A stretch of DNA of 64,000 nt from Corella eumyota (taxonomy: Eukaryota; Chordata; Ascidiacea; Phlebobranchia; Corellidae). Made by a program: the position numbers and the translations under genes. Below, piece by piece: positions 7,471-21,012 of this stretch. The first letter of the stretch is position 1. Every line of letters starts with the position of its first letter. Below the pieces are notes generated by a model. That model saw nothing but the letters and a program-made list of their open reading frames with translations. It ran no database searches and was not told the DNA's origin. Location: NCBI GenBank assembly GCA_963082875.1, contig OY720103.1, positions 8,494,001 through 8,558,000 on the forward strand, in the 5' to 3' direction.

Positions 7471-9505
7471 AATATTATTTTACTATCATGAAGTTAGTTG
7501 TTATTTTAAAAAAAAATTTTTCTGATTACTTTAAAATAATACGTTAAACTTTAAACACCACGAAGATTTGTAAACCTATCATGACGTTTATGTTAAATTA
7601 GGCTATTGTTTATCTTCCGACTGTAATTAACAGCTTATGCAAATTCTAACTCGCGAATATAAAAAAAGTCGACTAAATTTTATTATTTTTTTTGATATTC
7701 TGTGCAATGTTTTTGCACAAGTAGCAAATTTAATAATTTTGATTGTTCTTAATGATTGGTTGTGTACAAGAATATGAGATTCCGACTATTTAAAAAAAAT
7801 TAACACTAAATTTACTTTGAAGTCCAAATCCATGTTTGTTTGGTGGCGTCCGTTTAGTAAAACTAAATTGCCAGGTTTAATTTAAGTATATGCACTTAAT
7901 ATGAAGCGTAAATGACTAGATTAAAATATGAATCAATACCAGAAAAAAAACAGATAAATTTTTGTGCGACAAGAAATGTTAAATATAAACTGCAAATTTC
8001 ATAAACAAGTTATAATTAAAAGCATTCGATATACTTTTGACATCGAAAAAAGAAAGTCAAAGCTTGTCAGCACATAAAATTTCGTATTAAATCAACATCA
8101 AATATTTTTTTTATTAAAATTAAAGTAAGTTTATGTGAATTTATTTTAAATAAGTTACATACCAATCAACCTTAATGACAACTTAATTTCTAATATCTTA
8201 AAAAAAAACTTATTTTAGCTGTGTTTTTTAAAAGAAAAAAGCAAAAATAGCACTTAAAATATAAATTTACCATTTGACTTTAAAAAGCTGCTATGGTTTT
8301 TTGTTAAAAAAAAGAATGCCCTATTAAATGGTTGTCACAGTAATTCTGACGCAGGGTTTAAAATAACGAAAATAAATGCAAGTAATTAAAAGTAACTTAA
8401 ATGTAAACACATCAAAAAATTAAGTAAATTATTAATGAAACAAAAAAAATAAAATTAAAGTTACCATATTTTTCAACAAAAGCGCAAAATTTTATTATTT
8501 GCTTCCTGTAGAGTTTCTACAAAGTGTTAAAAAAGGGCAAATTCTAACTAACTTTATCGAACCGCTGACATTTTGTGATGTGCATATTTTGGTATGCAAG
8601 AAGTTAATTAAACTTTTGTAATCGAGGAATATTTTAGTTATTTGCAGCTAATAGCTTAGTTCGACATCATTTTGCAGAAGCATTTGGTAAGTGCAACAGT
8701 CATTAAATACACTTTTCTGTCTGTCTGTTTAATATTAAAACTGTGTTGATGGAATACACTAACAAAAGTAAGGTTGCCTATTTTTATTGCAAACTTAGGC
8801 TATTTATGTACATTACACAAACACTTGAACAATAAGAGTAGGACAACAACATAAACATGGGGTGATGTTGTGATTGTATAGAGAAGAGAAAGGATGGCTA
8901 GGAAAAGGAGGAGGGAGGGGGGTGGTGGAGATTTAAGTATGTAGAGGTAAAAGAATATTTATTCGAAAGAAAAGTTAAATAGATTATCAACAAAAACTTT
9001 ATAATCTGAGGTGTCTTAATTACAATGCTTAATAATATATCGTGTTATTTTATAGAAGAGCTGACAAGATGAACAAGAAAATTAATAAATTGTTTATAAA
9101 TATTTTCGTTGAAATCTATTGTCAGTTGTTACATAACTTGCACCATTATTTCCCCAAAGTTTTTAGTTTTAAACTTAATAGACGCTTATAATAAAATAAA
9201 TCTGTTATGCTACTTTGCTTTTTATTGTGTCAATTCAAGCTCTATTAAAATGAGAATTTGAAATATACAAAATACGTTTTAAATTATATAGGAAATAGAC
9301 AATAATAAATAAATTTTGCGTACGCCGTGTGAAAGGGCCTTTATTTTAAACAATTAACTATTAAATCTAAAAATAGCGTGTTTACAGCAAATAAATTCAA
9401 AAAGTTTCTGGGGAAGCATGCCCATTATTTCGTTTTTTGTTTGGACAGACTTAACATTTTTAAAGTTTTAATTAACAAAACATTATTTATCAAATTTGAC
9501 AGTGC

Positions 9506-9578
9506 GGGTGCGTGGCGCAATGGATAACGCGTCTGCCTACGGAGCAGAAGATTCCAGGTTCGAGTCCTGGCGCGCTCG
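9506..9578 (+). tRNA. tRNA-Arg-ACG: tRNA-Arg(ACG), unit 2
   Basis: Same intact cloverleaf as unit 1, with a proper TTTT terminator at 9581-9584. Confidence 0.96.
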
Positions 9579-9580
9579 TA

Positions 9581-9584
9581 TTTT
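9581..9584 (+). terminator. TTTT terminator of tRNA-Arg
   Basis: Four T two bases after the discriminator in units 2-9. Unit 1 has TTTC at this place. Confidence 0.7.
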
Positions 9585-10847
9585 ATTTAGCAAAATTTTT
9601 CCTACTTTAAGTACGTGAAATACTTATTTATGCTTAAGACATATTTATTTGTTCACTTTTCATCACACACAGAGTTACGGTTGCTAATTGAATCACACGA
9701 TGTAATTGATAAAGTCGGTTTCATTTCACAATGGCATTGTGACGTTGAATAAAAGGGCAAAAAATTTGTACTTTTTTGCATAGGGAAGGGTGACCCTTGC
9801 CTAAATTTTTTTAAATCATTTTACAATTAATAAAACAAAAATAAACAATTGGATTAGGTTAAAGTAGTGATTGGGCTTCGTGAATAATAAAAAAGTGGCA
9901 ATAAAGAGTAGGAAATGTATGTAATTTTTTTATACGCTATTTGAAGCGGTTTTATTGCATACTGTACAAAATCGTAAAACATACTCGTTGGGTTAATAAG
10001 TTTGCTTTGTTCTTTAAAAACACGATTAATAACGATAAAATTGCATCGCAGCGAAACAAAGCCATGTGTATTATAAGACGTCTTATATTTCTAGTTGTTG
10101 TTTAATTGTAAAAAAACTTAAAAAATGAGAAGCTGAATAAGTCAAGATGTAGTTTTTAAACAACAAATTTAATTTTCATACACAAAAGGTAAGTATTCTT
10201 TTTCTGAAAATAATTTTTAACTAGGGATATTCTCGGATAGAACATAAGAAGCCAATTTTCCAATTCGGTAAGTGATTGGTTTTGTGATAACAAACAAGGA
10301 GGTGCCTAGAATAAACATCCTTATATTGCAAAGTCTGAATAGTGGTAGCGTTAATCGGTTTTGCAACGCTTTGCAATAAAACTTGCAAATGCTTACTAGC
10401 AAGATTTATTACCGTCAACATTGTCACCAGACCAAGGAGCACAGTTTCAGTCGATACTTTTTAGGATTAAAATTTTCTTGACCTCACTCCCTACAAGAGT
10501 CTTTTACAGCGTTTATTTGTTCAAGCAAATGCTCAAAATATCAAAAACATTTTACTTAAAGTGGTAAAGGTTCATGATTTTTACTTTGGGTATAAAATTA
10601 GGTATTTTATTGTCAATTATGCTTAAATATTTGCTTGATTAATAAAAAATAAGATAAATATTTTGCTTTTAAATTTAGTTTGATTATATTATACGACATC
10701 GATGCGTGTTTGTTTGCTGAAATTTAGTCTAGTTATTATAAAGGTTATATTTTAATTTACTGTGTAAGTTTTTTTTATAAAAAAAAGGTTTAAACGGTTT
10801 TGAACCAAATGTCATTTTTTTTAAAATAAATCAAGTTAAAATGAAAT

Positions 10848-10929
10848 TACTGGGTGTGGGGTTCGAACCCACGCGGACATTCGTCCATTGGAACTTAAGT
10901 CCAACGCCTTAACCACTCGCCAACCCAGT
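10848..10929 (-). tRNA. tRNA-Leu-TAA: tRNA-Leu(TAA), D-arm deletion, unit 2
   Basis: As in unit 1 but with a normal T arm and B box (GGTTCGAACCC). The one-base D-arm shortening remains, so function is uncertain. Confidence 0.87.
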
Positions 10930-11993
10930 AAGTGCGAAAGCCTTGTTAAGATGCTAATAAACATAAATCTTAAGTAAGCCACCAATTGTGATTGGCAGCC
11001 TTATGCCTTATTGTCTTTCGAAACTTTGATTTTAAGTCAATTTTTTTTGGTTGGTTTAAACAAGGTGTTTGCGTAGCGAGCTTTGTGCGTACTTCGCGTC
11101 CTACTATTTCCTCGGGTATTCTAAACTTTTTTGGGGTGGTTCATTTTAAAGTAGGAAATGTCATTTTGTATTGCCTTTAACATGCATTTTATTTAAATAA
11201 CACGATTAGATATATAAAACTGTTATTATATTGCAAAACCTGTTACAGCAATAAAATAAATTTTAAATGGGCAAGTAATTCTTTTCTTTAATGAAATGCA
11301 ATAACAGTCTTTAATTTAGTAACCATAATTATTTTTGTAATTGCGACAAAAATTATTTTAAATCACTTTATTAACAAAAGTAAATTAACGTAAAAGTTGC
11401 AACAAATATTTGCAGCTGGCCATTTACCCACAACCAGCAATTCGAATTTTTATCACTTTTGCTTATTTATTAAACATATATGTAGTTTTACAGACGTGAT
11501 CCTACAACTTGAGTTGTAATAAAAAATATCTATCGGCTTACGTTTAAAAAATTAAAAATACGAACAATATGCCTTTTTTCTTTTAACTTTATTAATTGTT
11601 AGTCCACAAATAAGATTGGTTTGATTAAAATTCGATAAAAAATGTTAAAATTTAACATTCGTTTGATTAAAATTTGACAATTTGTTCAGCAAAATTTTAT
11701 AAAATTCTGTTTTTAAAAATTATACAAATAGCATATATACCTTATTCAAATAGGAACAAAGTTGGTTGTTAGAAACGGTCAAAAGAATAACAGCAATTAT
11801 AACTGTAAAGAAACTGCACTTAGCATATCTACACATATTACTGTAAATACCTAGCTTATTGGGACAAAAATCTACACTTAACCAATAAAAATAATTAAAA
11901 CCCCAAAACCATGAAAAAATTACAATGCCATGGGACGAGCATTTAAATAATTGAATAAAATCACGCTAGCTGCCTCAAGAAGGAAAAGCAAGA

Positions 11994-12782
11994 GTTGCCG
12001 TGACCGATTGGTTAAGGCTATAAAAAAGGAAACTAATCAGCACTGCAGGCACAAGTTCGAATCCTGCCGAAAACGCATTTTTTTTGCATTTTTTAATTAA
12101 AAATTAAATTAAATAAATACAATTTTAGAAATTAAAGTTGCCTTGAAAAGTAAACAAAAAAGTTGTCGTGGCCGAGGCCATAGACTTACAATCTTTTAGG
12201 CGCTGTCCGCACATATTCGAATCCTGCCGACAACGAATTTTTTTATTTAGTTTTAGTTCAAATTTAAATAATTAATTAAAATCGCGCTAGCTGCTCGGGG
12301 AAAAAAACTTATTTTAGACTTGATTTCTTTTAGGCTCTGCCCGCGAAGGTTCGAGTCCAGCCGATAACGCATTTTTATTTCAGTTTTGTTATAAAATTAA
12401 TTTAAATCACGCTAGCTGCTCCGAGAATCCAACATAACAGTTGTCAGGTTCGAATCCTGCCGACAACGCATTATTTTATTTTAAATACAAATTTAATTAA
12501 CTAATTAAAATCACGCGAGGTGCTTCTAGAATGGAACATTAGAGTTGTCGTGGCCGATTGGTGGAGCTATAGGTTTGAGTTTTTTGAGGCTCTGCCCGCG
12601 CAGGTTCGACTCATGCCGACAACGCTTTATTTTATGTTTTAATACAACTTTAAATAATTTGATTAAATCACGCTGGCTGCTCCGAGATTCCAACATACGA
12701 ATTGGCGTGGCCGAGTCGTTAAGGCAATCGACTTGAAATCTTTTGCGCTTTGCCCGCGAAGGTTCGAATCCTGTCGACAACG
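11994..12782 (+). pseudogene. tRNA-Ser relic cluster S1-S6, unit 2
   Basis: The same six relics as in unit 1, in the same order and spacing. S1 here keeps a consensus TTCGAATCC B box, and S3 has GGTTCGAGTCC. Between relics a conserved motif, ATCACGCTAGCTGCTC, recurs, so the cluster is itself a decayed tandem subrepeat of about 100-160 bp. Confidence 0.8.
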
Positions 12783-12935
12783 GATTTTTTTTTACTAATT
12801 TTTTAACTAAAATTACGCTAGCTGCCTTAAAGGGAACAAAGAGTTTATCCACAAAAAATAAGTAACGTTGTTCAGTGGATATCGTTGGACAGTACCTTCA
12901 TAATAAAACTTTTACTGATCGTGCGGTAAATGATT

Positions 12936-13007
12936 AGGCGCTAATGGGGATCGACCCCAGGACCTTCTTTTTACTAGACAGGCGCTTTAACACTATGTCA
13001 TAATGCC
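12936..13007 (-). pseudogene. tRNA-Thr(AGT) pseudogene, unit 2
   Basis: Same sequence and defects as the unit 1 copy. Confidence 0.75.
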
Positions 13008-13391
13008 TTTAAAGAAAGTCGATGTATCAGTCATGTCGTTACAAACAAATGTATTTAAAATAAAGTAAAGTATTTTAATATTTAAATTCTTGTTGAAAAC
13101 TCCCAAATTGAACGATCTATGCATCATAACATTAAAACGCACGTCGAAAATAAAAAAACTATTTCTACACGGACCGTCTGGGTGAAAACCAGAAATCCCA
13201 AGCTTGACAAGCATAAACTTTACCACCGATGTTTAATATTGTCTCCAAGATAAGTTTTGTTAAAAATGGAGTGTAGTAAATTTATTGATTAATAACTGCC
13301 CTTAGATGTCGGTTGTTTACAAGAATATAAAATTCTGTCTAATTTCTTTCAAAATTAAACGCTAAATTAAGTAATGTCTAAATCCATGTTT

Positions 13392-13536
13392 ACCTCCAAC
13401 TTTTCGGTTAAAGAGTTAAACGCGCCAATGATTGCGACACAGAAACGACTGATTTGCGACATTTCTATCAAATTTGCAAAGCAAAATTGTAAAAAAAGCG
13501 ATTATATATTTGACCCTAGGTGGACTCGAACCGCAA
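13392..13536 (-). pseudogene. tRNA-Asn fragments at unit junction, unit 2
   Basis: Same two fragments as in unit 1, with the short-unit junction (GTAAAAAAAGCG, CCCTAGG). Confidence 0.75.
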
Positions 13537-14169
13537 TCTTTTAAATTAAAAAGAAAATAATAATGATAAACATTTATCTAATAATTAAATACATAAAATT
13601 TGATTTAATAATTTAGTTGATAATCATAATTAATTTATGTTTATGATTATCTTTATTTATTAATAGAGATTTATTTCAAAAATGATGAAATTATTTTAAA
13701 TCTTATTTTATTTATCAAATAAATCTAGTTGTAAGTATTTTTGCTTGTTGTGATGATGAATTTAAAATTACTTTGACACAATTATTGCGTTTTAAAAAAA
13801 CCCTTTTCAATATAAATATATTAAAACAGTTTTACAAACGTAAACATGTGCATTACCAGCTTCTTTTAAACATCTTTAGAAGACAAAAATAATTTTATAA
13901 ATCCAAAATCAGATGATTGATTTAATGGAAGTTAAAGAATCTGTATTTTTCCATTAATCTTAAAGGTTGATAAACTACTTTTTTTGCTAGATGGTGGACT
14001 AAATTGCAGAAAAAATCTTAAAGGTCTGTGTTTTTTTCAAAACTCCTTTATATTGCCCACCACTTGCCTGAACATTACCAGACAGGATTGCATAATTAGT
14101 AATAACAAATTTTAACTTGTTTAAAAAAACTTTTGAATCGAATCAGTATTTTATTTATTTAGTCACCAA

Positions 14170-14241
14170 GGCTTCATAGCTTAGTGGTAAAGCGTCTGTC
14201 TCGTAAACAGGAGATCCTGGGTTCAATCTCCAGAAACGCCT
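14170..14241 (+). tRNA. tRNA-Thr-CGT: tRNA-Thr(CGT)-like gene, unit 3
   Basis: Same gene body as unit 1. The 5' flank differs by one base (GTCACCAA instead of GACACCAA), a variant shared by units 3-9. Confidence 0.7.
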
Positions 14242-16276
14242 AATATTATTTTACTATCATGAAGTTGGTTGTTATTTTAAAAAAAATTTTTTCTGATTAC
14301 TTTAAAATAATACGTTAAACTTTAAACACCACGAAGATTTGTAAACCTATCATGACGTTTATGTTAAATTAGGCTATTGTTTATCTTCCGACTGTAATTA
14401 ACAGCTTATGCAAATTCTAACTCGCGAATATAAAAAAAGTCGACTAAATTTTATTATTTTTTTTGATATTCTGTGCAATGTTTTTGCACAAGTAGCAAAT
14501 TTAATAATTTTGATTGTTCTTAATGATTGGTTGTGTACAAGAATATGAGATTCCGACTATTTAAAAAAAATTAACACTAAATTTACTTTGAAGTCCAAAT
14601 CCATGTTTGTTTGGTGGCGTCCGTTTAGTAAAACTAAATTGCCAGGTTTAATTTAAGTATATGCACTTAATATGAAGCGTAAATGACTAGATTAAAATAT
14701 GAATCAATACCAGAAAAAAAACAGATAAATTTTTGTGCGACAAGAAATGTTAAATATAAACTGCAAATTTCATAAACAAGTTATAATTAAAAGCATTCGA
14801 TATACTTTTGACATCGAAAAAAGAAAGTCAAAGCTTGTCAGCACATAAAATTTCGTATTAAATCAACATCAAATATTTTTTTTATTAAAATTAAAGTAAG
14901 TTTATGTGAATTTATTTTAAATAAGTTACATACCAATCAACCTTAATGACAACTTAATTTCTAATATCTTAAAAAAAAACTTATTTTAGCTGTGTTTTTT
15001 AAAAGAAAAAAGCAAAAATAGCACTTAAAATATAAATTTACCATTTGACTTTAAAAAGCTGCTATGGTTTTTTGTTAAAAAAAAGAATGCCCTATTAAAT
15101 GGTTGTCACAGTAATTCTGACGCAGGGTTTAAAATAACGAAAATAAATGCAAGTAATTAAAAGTAACTTAAATGTAAACACATCAAAAAATTAAGTAAAT
15201 TATTAATGAAACAAAAAAAATAAAATTAAAGTTACCATATTTTTCAACAAAAGCGCAAAATTTTATTATTTGCTTCCTGTAGAGTTTCTACAAAGTGTTA
15301 AAAAAGGGCAAATTCTAACTAACTTTATCGAACCGCTGACATTTTGTGATGTGCATATTTTGGTATGCAAGAAGTTAATTAAACTTTTGTAATCGAGGAA
15401 TATTTTAGTTATTTGCAGCTAATAGCTTAGTTCGACATCATTTTGCAGAAGCATTTGGTAAGTGCAACAGTCATTAAATACACTTTTCTGTCTGTCTGTT
15501 TAATATTAAAACTGTGTTGATGGAATACACTAACAAAAGTAAGGTTGCCTATTTTTATTGCAAACTTAGGCTATTTATGTACATTACACAAACACTTGAA
15601 CAATAAGAGTAGGACAACAACATAAACATGGGGTGATGTTGTGATTGTATAGAGAAGAGAAAGGATGGCTAGGAAAAGGAGGAGGGAGGGGGGTGGTGGA
15701 GATTTAAGTATGTAGAGGTAAAAGAATATTTATTCGAAAGAAAAGTTAAATAGATTATCAACAAAAACTTTATAATCTGAGGTGTCTTAATTACAATGCT
15801 TAATAATATATCGTGTTATTTTATAGAAGAGCTGACAAGATGAACAAGAAAATTAATAAATTGTTTATAAATATTTTCGTTGAAATCTATTGTCAGTTGT
15901 TACATAACTTGCACCATTATTTCCCCAAAGTTTTTAGTTTTAAACTTAATAGACGCTTATAATAAAATAAATCTGTTATGCTACTTTGCTTTTTATTGTG
16001 TCAATTCAAGCTCTATTAAAATGAGAATTTGAAATATACAAAATACGTTTTAAATTATATAGGAAATAGACAATAATAAATAAATTTTGCGTACGCCGTG
16101 TGAAAGGGCCTTTATTTTAAACAATTAACTATTAAATCTAAAAATAGCGTGTTTACAGCAAATAAATTCAAAAAGTTTCTGGGGAAGCATGCCCATTATT
16201 TCGTTTTTTGTTTGGACAGACTTAACATTTTTAAAGTTTTAATTAACAAAACATTATTTATCAAATTTGACAGTGC

Positions 16277-16349
16277 GGGTGCGTGGCGCAATGGATAACG
16301 CGTCTGCCTACGGAGCAGAAGATTCCAGGTTCGAGTCCTGGCGCGCTCG
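16277..16349 (+). tRNA. tRNA-Arg-ACG: tRNA-Arg(ACG), unit 3
   Basis: Intact cloverleaf with consensus A and B boxes; a TTTT terminator follows two bases after the discriminator. Confidence 0.96.
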
Positions 16350-17618
16350 TATTTTATTTAGCAAAATTTTTCCTACTTTAAGTACGTGAAATACTTATTT
16401 ATGCTTAAGACATATTTATTTGTTCACTTTTCATCACACACAGAGTTACGGTTGCTAATTGAATCACACGATGTAATTGATAAAGTCGGTTTCATTTCAC
16501 AATGGCATTGTGACGTTGAATAAAAGGGCAAAAAATTTGTACTTTTTTGCATAGGGAAGGGTGACCCTTGCCTAAATTTTTTTAAATCATTTTACAATTA
16601 ATAAAACAAAAATAAACAATTGGATTAGGTTAAAGTAGTGATTGGGCTTCGTGAATAATAAAAAAGTGGCAATAAAGAGTAGGAAATGTATGTAATTTTT
16701 TTATACGCTATTTGAAGCGGTTTTATTGCATACTGTACAAAATCGTAAAACATACTCGTTGGGTTAATAAGTTTGCTTTGTTCTTTAAAAACACGATTAA
16801 TAACGATAAAATTGCATCGCAGCGAAACAAAGCCATGTGTATTATAAGACGTCTTATATTTCTAGTTGTTGTTTAATTGTAAAAAAACTTAAAAAATGAG
16901 AAGCTGAATAAGTCAAGATGTAGTTTTTAAACAACAAATTTAATTTTCATACACAAAAGGTAAGTATTCTTTTTCTGAAAATAATTTTTAACTAGGGATA
17001 TTCTCGGATAGAACATAAGAAGCCAATTTTCCAATTCGGTAAGTGATTGGTTTTGTGATAACAAACAAGGAGGTGCCTAGAATAAACATCCTTATATTGC
17101 AAAGTCTGAATAGTGGTAGCGTTAATCGGTTTTGCAACGCTTTGCAATAAAACTTGCAAATGCTTACTAGCAAGATTTATTACCGTCAACATTGTCACCA
17201 GACCAAGGAGCACAGTTTCAGTCGATACTTTTTAGGATTAAAATTTTCTTGACCTCACTCCCTACAAGAGTCTTTTACAGCGTTTATTTGTTCAAGCAAA
17301 TGCTCAAAATATCAAAAACATTTTACTTAAAGTGGTAAAGGTTCATGATTTTTACTTTGGGTATAAAATTAGGTATTTTATTGTCAATTATGCTTAAATA
17401 TTTGCTTGATTAATAAAAAATAAGATAAATATTTTGCTTTTAAATTTAGTTTGATTATATTATACGACATCGATGCGTGTTTGTTTGCTGAAATTTAGTC
17501 TAGTTATTATAAAGGTTATATTTTAATTTACTGTGTAAGTTTTTTTTATAAAAAAAAGGTTTAAACGGTTTTGAACCAAATGTCATTTTTTTTAAAATAA
17601 ATCAAGTTAAAATGAAAT

Positions 17619-17700
17619 TACTGGGTGTGGGGTTCGAACCCACGCGGACATTCGTCCATTGGAACTTAAGTCCAACGCCTTAACCACTCGCCAACCCAGT
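17619..17700 (-). tRNA. tRNA-Leu-TAA: tRNA-Leu(TAA), D-arm deletion, unit 3
   Basis: Same form as unit 2: anticodon TAA, intact acceptor, variable and T arms, with the A box one base short. Confidence 0.87.
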
Positions 17701-18764
17701 AAGTGCGAAAGCCTTGTTAAGATGCTAATAAACATAAATCTTAAGTAAGCCACCAATTGTGATTGGCAGCCTTATGCCTTATTGTCTTTCGAAACTTTGA
17801 TTTTAAGTCAATTTTTTTTGGTTGGTTTAAACAAGGTGTTTGCGTAGCGAGCTTTGTGCGTACTTCGCGTCCTACTATTTCCTCGGGTATTCTAAACTTT
17901 TTTGGGGTGGTTCATTTTAAAGTAGGAAATGTCATTTTGTATTGCCTTTAACATGCATTTTATTTAAATAACACGATTAGATATATAAAACTGTTATTAT
18001 ATTGCAAAACCTGTTACAGCAATAAAATAAATTTTAAATGGGCAAGTAATTCTTTTCTTTAATGAAATGCAATAACAGTCTTTAATTTAGTAACCATAAT
18101 TATTTTTGTAATTGCGACAAAAATTATTTTAAATCACTTTATTAACAAAAGTAAATTAACGTAAAAGTTGCAACAAATATTTGCAGCTGGCCATTTACCC
18201 ACAACCAGCAATTCGAATTTTTATCACTTTTGCTTATTTATTAAACATATATGTAGTTTTACAGACGTGATCCTACAACTTGAGTTGTAATAAAAAATAT
18301 CTATCGGCTTACGTTTAAAAAATTAAAAATACGAACAATATGCCTTTTTTCTTTTAACTTTATTAATTGTTAGTCCACAAATAAGATTGGTTTGATTAAA
18401 ATTCGATAAAAAATGTTAAAATTTAACATTCGTTTGATTAAAATTTGACAATTTGTTCAGCAAAATTTTATAAAATTCTGTTTTTAAAAATTATACAAAT
18501 AGCATATATACCTTATTCAAATAGGAACAAAGTTGGTTGTTAGAAACGGTCAAAAGAATAACAGCAATTATAACTGTAAAGAAACTGCACTTAGCATATC
18601 TACACATATTACTGTAAATACCTAGCTTATTGGGACAAAAATCTACACTTAACCAATAAAAATAATTAAAACCCCAAAACCATGAAAAAATTACAATGCC
18701 ATGGGACGAGCATTTAAATAATTGAATAAAATCACGCTAGCTGCCTCAAGAAGGAAAAGCAAGA

Positions 18765-19553
18765 GTTGCCGTGACCGATTGGTTAAGGCTATAAAAAAGG
18801 AAACTAATCAGCACTGCAGGCACAAGTTCGAATCCTGCCGAAAACGCATTTTTTTTGCATTTTTTAATTAAAAATTAAATTAAATAAATACAATTTTAGA
18901 AATTAAAGTTGCCTTGAAAAGTAAACAAAAAAGTTGTCGTGGCCGAGGCCATAGACTTACAATCTTTTAGGCGCTGTCCGCACATATTCGAATCCTGCCG
19001 ACAACGAATTTTTTTATTTAGTTTTAGTTCAAATTTAAATAATTAATTAAAATCGCGCTAGCTGCTCGGGGAAAAAAACTTATTTTAGACTTGATTTCTT
19101 TTAGGCTCTGCCCGCGAAGGTTCGAGTCCAGCCGATAACGCATTTTTATTTCAGTTTTGTTATAAAATTAATTTAAATCACGCTAGCTGCTCCGAGAATC
19201 CAACATAACAGTTGTCAGGTTCGAATCCTGCCGACAACGCATTATTTTATTTTAAATACAAATTTAATTAACTAATTAAAATCACGCGAGGTGCTTCTAG
19301 AATGGAACATTAGAGTTGTCGTGGCCGATTGGTGGAGCTATAGGTTTGAGTTTTTTGAGGCTCTGCCCGCGCAGGTTCGACTCATGCCGACAACGCTTTA
19401 TTTTATGTTTTAATACAACTTTAAATAATTTGATTAAATCACGCTGGCTGCTCCGAGATTCCAACATACGAATTGGCGTGGCCGAGTCGTTAAGGCAATC
19501 GACTTGAAATCTTTTGCGCTTTGCCCGCGAAGGTTCGAATCCTGTCGACAACG
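18765..19553 (+). pseudogene. tRNA-Ser relic cluster S1-S6, unit 3
   Basis: Same six relics as unit 2. Confidence 0.8.
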
Positions 19554-19706
19554 GATTTTTTTTTACTAATTTTTTAACTAAAATTACGCTAGCTGCCTTA
19601 AAGGGAACAAAGAGTTTATCCACAAAAAATAAGTAACGTTGTTCAGTGGATATCGTTGGACAGTACCTTCATAATAAAACTTTTACTGATCGTGCGGTAA
19701 ATGATT

Positions 19707-19778
19707 AGGCGCTAATGGGGATCGACCCCAGGACCTTCTTTTTACTAGACAGGCGCTTTAACACTATGTCATAATGCC
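19707..19778 (-). pseudogene. tRNA-Thr(AGT) pseudogene, unit 3
   Basis: Same sequence and defects as the unit 1 copy. Confidence 0.75.
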
Positions 19779-20162
19779 TTTAAAGAAAGTCGATGTATCA
19801 GTCATGTCGTTACAAACAAATGTATTTAAAATAAAGTAAAGTATTTTAATATTTAAATTCTTGTTGAAAACTCCCAAATTGAACGATCTATGCATCATAA
19901 CATTAAAACGCACGTCGAAAATAAAAAAACTATTTCTACACGGACCGTCTGGGTGAAAACCAGAAATCCCAAGCTTGACAAGCATAAACTTTACCACCGA
20001 TGTTTAATATTGTCTCCAAGATAAGTTTTGTTAAAAATGGAGTGTAGTAAATTTATTGATTAATAACTGCCCTTAGCTGTCGGTTGTTTACAAGAATATA
20101 AAATTCTGTCTAATTTCTTTCAAAATTAAACGCTAAATTAAGTAATGTCTAAATCCATGTTT

Positions 20163-20307
20163 ACCTCCAACTTTTCGGTTAAAGAGTTAAACGCGCCAAT
20201 GATTGCGACACAGAAACGACTGATTTGCGACATTTCTATCAAATTTGCAAAGCAAAATTGTAAAAAAAGCGATTATATATTTGACCCTAGGTGGACTCGA
20301 ACCGCAA
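20163..20307 (-). pseudogene. tRNA-Asn fragments at unit junction, unit 3
   Basis: Same two fragments as in unit 1, short-unit junction. Confidence 0.75.
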
Positions 20308-20940
20308 TCTTTTAAATTAAAAAGAAAATAATAATGATAAACATTTATCTAATAATTAAATACATAAAATTTGATTTAATAATTTAGTTGATAATCATAA
20401 TTAATTTATGTTTATGATTATCTTTATTTATTAATAGAGATTTATTTCAAAAATGATGAAATTATTTTAAATCTTATTTTATTTATCAAATAAATCTAGT
20501 TGTAAGTATTTTTGCTTGTTGTGATGATGAATTTAAAATTACTTTGACACAATTATTGCGTTTTAAAAAAACCCTTTTCAATATAAATATATTAAAACAG
20601 TTTTACAAACGTAAACATGTGCATTACCAGCTTCTTTTAAACATCTTTAAAAGACAAAAATAATTTTATAAATCCAAAATCAGATGATTGATTTAATGGA
20701 AGTTAAAGAATCTGTATTTTTCCATTAATCTTAAAGGTTGATAAACTACTTTTTTTGCTAGATGGTGGACTAAATTGCAGAAAAAATCTTAAAGGTCTGT
20801 GTTTTTTTCAAAACTCCCTTATATTGCCCACCACTTGCCTGAACATTACCAGACAGGATTGCATAATTAGTAATAACAAATTTTAACTTGTTTAAAAAAA
20901 CTTTTGAATCGAATCAGTATTTTATTTATTTAGTCACCAA

Positions 20941-21012
20941 GGCTTCATAGCTTAGTGGTAAAGCGTCTGTCTCGTAAACAGGAGATCCTGGGTTCAATCT
21001 CCAGAAACGCCT
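20941..21012 (+). tRNA. tRNA-Thr-CGT: tRNA-Thr(CGT)-like gene, unit 4
   Basis: Same gene body as unit 1, including the three acceptor mismatches. Confidence 0.7.

Larger units (their letters stand above)
6766..13536. repeat. Tandem unit 2 (6,771 bp)
   Basis: Complete short unit. It shares with unit 1 the bases just before tRNA-Thr (GACACCAAGG rather than GTCACCAAGG), but its Leu gene has only the D-arm deletion. Near 13300 it reads TTAGATGTC, a variant shared with unit 4; other units read TTAGCTGTC. Confidence 0.97.
13537..20307. repeat. Tandem unit 3 (6,771 bp), A type
   Basis: Complete short unit of type A: CTTTAGAAG and CTCCTTTATA near its start, GTACTTTTTTGCATAGGG after tRNA-Arg, and AAAAAATATC downstream of the Leu gene. 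By eye it is almost indistinguishable from unit 5, 13,543 bp away. Confidence 0.97.
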